Shown: positions 13,927 through 15,920 of the stretch, in pieces
How positions within the stretch are numbered: position 1 is the stretch's first letter
Layout: each line of letters begins with the position of its first letter
Assembly (NCBI GenBank): GCA_964414755.1
Contig: CAYPXH010000030.1
Span: 1 to 15,920, forward strand
Reading direction: 5' to 3'
Length of the DNA: 15,920 bases
DNA from: JAEUKQ01 sp964414755
Lineage (GTDB): Bacteria > Pseudomonadota > Alphaproteobacteria > JAEUKQ01
Made by a program: the position numbers and the translations under genes
The notes under the pieces: model-generated
Databases searched by the model: none
What the model saw: only the letters and a program-made list of their open reading frames with translations
Told to the model about the DNA's origin: nothing

Positions 13927-14666
13927 TGGGATACACAAACCTGGCAGCTGCTTTTATCATGGCGTTGGCAAAGTGCGGTGGTATCGGCATCACAAAAGTG
14001 GCATAGAGCATAAGCATCCTTAAGACGGATCGTGTCGTCACCTGTATCAACGCCCAGTTCTTTCAACTGTTTTAAAACGCGCGAGAATGTTTCTGGTGTC
14101 ATACCCAGGTAATTGGCAATAATCTGTTTCTTGAAAGGTAGTTTTAACTCAAAATTTTCGTGCCCGGCCTCAAGGTGTTTGGTTAAAAAATAGTATCCAA
14201 CCCGTTGCAGGGGTGATTTAATATGCAGGGCATCAATTTGGTGCATGGCGTTTTTGTAATGGCGCGTAACAATCCTTAAAAGGTTAACCGCGAATTCATT
14301 ATCCTCAAGAACGCGTGTTTTAACTACTCTTTCAGGGATAAGTAACAAACGACTTTTATCAATCGTTTGTACTGTAATAGGGGATGGTCCACCCATAAAT
14401 AATACTGCTTCAAGGCAGGTGTCGTTGGCCCCTAACAAGCGGATGGTTGCTTCTTCACCATCGTCGTTCATGCGTAAGGTCTTGACCGACCCCTCAAGTA
14501 TTAGAAATATACCAGGAGGTGTATCACCTTGGTTTAATAAGACCTTATTGGCATCGTGCTCTTGAATGACAGAACATGACAGAATTTTTTCAAGGTTCTC
14601 TGGACTTATATGATTAAAAAGCTGTGGCTTTTTATTTTCATCCATAAACGGGTGAAATCGGGGCAT
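13923..14666 (-). CDS. Crp/Fnr-family regulator, Dnr-like, with cysteine-rich tail, 247 aa
   Basis: Residues about 15-130 form the cyclic-nucleotide-like sensor barrel (NQGDTPPGIFLILEGSVKTL is its core). A dimer helix follows, then a winged helix at about 150-215. The recognition helix reads TPETFSRVLKQL, with E192, S195 and R196 in the E-x-x-S-R arrangement that lets Fnr and Dnr read TTGAT half-sites; such sites exist beside nrdD and narK. The N-terminal cysteine set of oxygen-sensing Fnr is missing, so by type it resembles Dnr/NnrR (haem and NO sensing). However, the C-terminus carries C222, C225, C233, C241 and C244 plus H236 within 23 residues, a layout that could hold a metal or Fe-S centre. 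ATG at 14666 has AGAGAG ahead. Divergent from narK; two palindromes between them suggest autoregulation. Confidence 0.88.
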   Translation of the reverse strand: MPRFHPFMDENKKPQLFNHISPENLEKILSCSVIQEHDANKVLLNQGDTPPGIFLILEGSVKTLRMNDDGEEATIRLLGANDTCLEAVLFMGGPSPITVQTIDKSRLLLIPERVVKTRVLEDNEFAVNLLRIVTRHYKNAMHQIDALHIKSPLQRVGYYFLTKHLEAGHENFELKLPFKKQIIANYLGMTPETFSRVLKQLKELGVDTGDDTIRLKDAYALCHFCDADTTALCQRHDKSSCQVCVSH

Positions 14667-14689
14667 TTTTCTCTCTTAACACAAATTGC

Positions 14690-14703
14690 CTGATTTGAAT
14701 CAT
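14690..14703. promoter_or_regulatory. Second, weaker Fnr-type site between fnr and narK
   Basis: CTGAT-TTGA-ATCAT shares the 12-bp core TGAT-N4-ATCA of the neighbouring site but lacks the outer T/A pair of the consensus. Its centre is 19 bp from that of the stronger site and about 30 bases before the regulator's ATG, close enough to block the regulator's own transcription. Confidence 0.5.
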
Positions 14704-14708
14704 GGCAC

Positions 14709-14722
14709 TTGATTCAAATCAA
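14709..14722 (+). promoter_or_regulatory. Consensus Fnr-type site of the narK promoter
   Basis: TTGAT-TCAA-ATCAA matches the Fnr consensus at every defined base, and the symmetry extends to ACTTGAT/ATCAAGT (14707-14724). Exactly 22 bases later comes CATAAT, so the site centre falls 41.5 bp before the predicted start of transcription, the classic activating position for Fnr. Confidence 0.8.
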
Positions 14723-14744
14723 GTCGGTCATAGCAGTGTATCGT

Positions 14745-14750
14745 CATAAT
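14745..14750 (+). promoter_or_regulatory. -10 element of narK
   Basis: CATAAT (five of six matches) without a -35 hexamer at 17 bases, as expected for an activator-dependent promoter. Transcription would begin near A14757, about 59 bases before the ATG. Confidence 0.65.
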
Positions 14751-14815
14751 AAAAAAAGATCAAAAAGTATTTTCGTACTCAGGCCGTATCGAGAAACAAT
14801 TCCGAGGATTTAACT

Positions 14816-15920
14816 ATGCTGTCGAGAACAAATCAATCCCTTGCCCTTACTATGTCAACAATTGCCTTTACCGTTTGTTTTGCTGTTTGGACAATTTTTG
14901 CCATCATCGGCGTTCAGATTAAGCAAGATTTACAGTTAAGTGATACACAATTCAGTCTTTTAATTGGGATACCGATTCTAACAGGATCGTTGGTGCGGTT
15001 GTTTCTTGGTATCTGGGCAGACCAATATGGCGGACGGCCTATTTTTATGGTTATTATGCTATCATCTGCGTTGTTTACCTGGTGTTTAACGTATGCCACT
15101 ACCTATAATATGTTGCTTTTGACGGCTCTTGGAGTTGGGTTATCTGGTGGAAGCTTTGTGGTCGGGATTTCCTATTTGTCAAAATGGTATGATAAGCAAC
15201 ATCAGGGTACGGCGCTTGGTATTTATGGTATGGGAAATATTGGGGCGGCTATTACCAAATTTGTTGCCCCGATTATTATGGTTCATTACGGCTGGCATGC
15301 AGTTGCCAAAATATGGTCTATTTCCCTCGTTTTTATGGCTGTTTTGTTTTGGTTTCTTACCAAGGACGAGCCACAAATTCAAGCGCAACGGGCTGCCAAG
15401 GCTGCTCCAAAATCCATGCTCAAATCTTTAGCGCCGCTAAAAAAATTACAAGTTTGGCGATTCTCTTTTTATTATTTCTTTGTTTTTGGTGGCTTTGTGG
15501 CATTAGCCTTGTGGTTACCCCGTTATTATATTGGGGTCTATAAATTGGATATAGAGACTGCTGGAATGCTTGCGGCCTCTTTTTCAGTTGCAGGGTCTTT
15601 ATTCCGGGCTGTCGGTGGCTATTTATCTGATAAGTATGGGGCGCGAGCGGTAATGTACTGGACCTTTATTGTATGTGCCTTGTGTTGTTTTTTGTTGGCT
15701 TATCCTGAAACGGAATATGTAATTCACGGAATTAAAGAAAATAAGGTCTTCAGCTTTGGTTGGGGTTTTATTCCATTTACCATTATCGTTTTCGTTCTTG
15801 GCTTTTTTATGTCCCTTGGTAAAGCTGCTATTTATAAACACATTCCGGTTTACTATCCCAATGACGTTGGTTCTGTTGCAGGTGTTGTGGGGTTGATTGG
15901 TGGTCTTGGCGGGTTCTTTT
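14816..15920 (+). CDS. narK: Nitrate/nitrite transporter NarK, NarK1-like, 3' end outside the window
   Basis: A major-facilitator transporter of the nitrate/nitrite porter family in the inner membrane; 368 residues are visible and the frame is open at the right edge. ATG at 14816 follows GAGGA at seven bases. Landmarks: TIAFTVCFAVWTIFAIIGVQI (helix 1), R61 in GSLVRLFLG and R264 in SLFRAVGGYLSDKYGAR (the two arginines that bind the anion in NarK proteins), GLSGGSFVVGISYLSKWY (108-125) and GIYGMGNIGAAITKFVAPII as nitrate-signature regions, and GLIGGLGGFF at the edge. The GGSF-x-VG and TKFVAP wording is that of NarK1 (often proton-linked nitrate import) rather than E. coli NarK. Whether it is fused to a NarK2 half, as in Paracoccus, cannot be seen. 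Nitrate reductase genes often follow. Confidence 0.92.
   Translation, partial: MLSRTNQSLALTMSTIAFTVCFAVWTIFAIIGVQIKQDLQLSDTQFSLLIGIPILTGSLVRLFLGIWADQYGGRPIFMVIMLSSALFTWCLTYATTYNMLLLTALGVGLSGGSFVVGISYLSKWYDKQHQGTALGIYGMGNIGAAITKFVAPIIMVHYGWHAVAKIWSISLVFMAVLFWFLTKDEPQIQAQRAAKAAPKSMLKSLAPLKKLQVWRFSFYYFFVFGGFVALALWLPRYYIGVYKLDIETAGMLAASFSVAGSLFRAVGGYLSDKYGARAVMYWTFIVCALCCFLLAYPETEYVIHGIKENKVFSFGWGFIPFTIIVFVLGFFMSLGKAAIYKHIPVYYPNDVGSVAGVVGLIGGLGGFF

Overview
The window looks like chromosomal DNA of a rather AT-rich Gram-negative proteobacterium that makes ubiquinone, most likely an alphaproteobacterium. This rests on protein character only: an FAD ubiquinone hydroxylase of the UbiM type, a NarK of the Paracoccus NarK1 type, a Dnr/Fnr-type regulator, and secreted proteins with ordinary Sec signal peptides. 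No rRNA, tRNA, CRISPR array, phage or intact insertion sequence was seen.

Left part (1-3632): the 3' portion of a Nudix hydrolase gene, then a ruined type II toxin-antitoxin locus on the minus strand. Its Phd/VapB-type antitoxin (1270-1508) has a one-base deletion. Its PIN-domain VapC toxin carries a nonsense codon, is split by about 0.4 kb of foreign-looking DNA (about 809-1216, holding a 73-residue unknown ORF), and carries a further +1 frameshift. Beyond it lie a small XRE/Cro-type regulator and a 486-residue secreted protein of unknown function.

Middle part (3633-8435): housekeeping and accessory genes in no obvious operon. They are an NCS1 nucleobase/allantoin-type permease, a 128-residue unknown, a GNAT acetyltransferase, an NAD(P)H-dependent FMN reductase divergent from a second Nudix hydrolase across a 21-bp palindrome that looks like an operator, and a small secreted Sel1-repeat protein.

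Right part (8436-15920): the most coherent region, a set of genes for life without oxygen on nitrate. It contains the anaerobic ribonucleotide reductase operon nrdD-nrdG, ubiM, moeA (molybdenum cofactor, needed by nitrate reductase), a Crp/Fnr-family regulator with an unusual cysteine-rich C-terminus, and narK (nitrate/nitrite transporter, running off the window). Good Fnr/Dnr sites sit before nrdD (TTGAC-N4-GTCAA, overlapping the ubiM stop codon) and in the fnr-narK intergenic region, where two related palindromes lie 19 bp apart. The narK-proximal one is centred exactly 41.5 bp before the start site implied by a CATAAT -10 element. The simplest reading is that the regulator senses low oxygen or NO and switches on DNA precursor synthesis and nitrate uptake together, with moeA supplying the cofactor. 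Nitrate reductase genes would be expected just beyond the right edge.

I did not find a clearly new multi-gene system. The observations most worth checking are the regulator's C-terminal cysteine cluster, the small Fnr-site regulon, and the DNA inserted in vapC.
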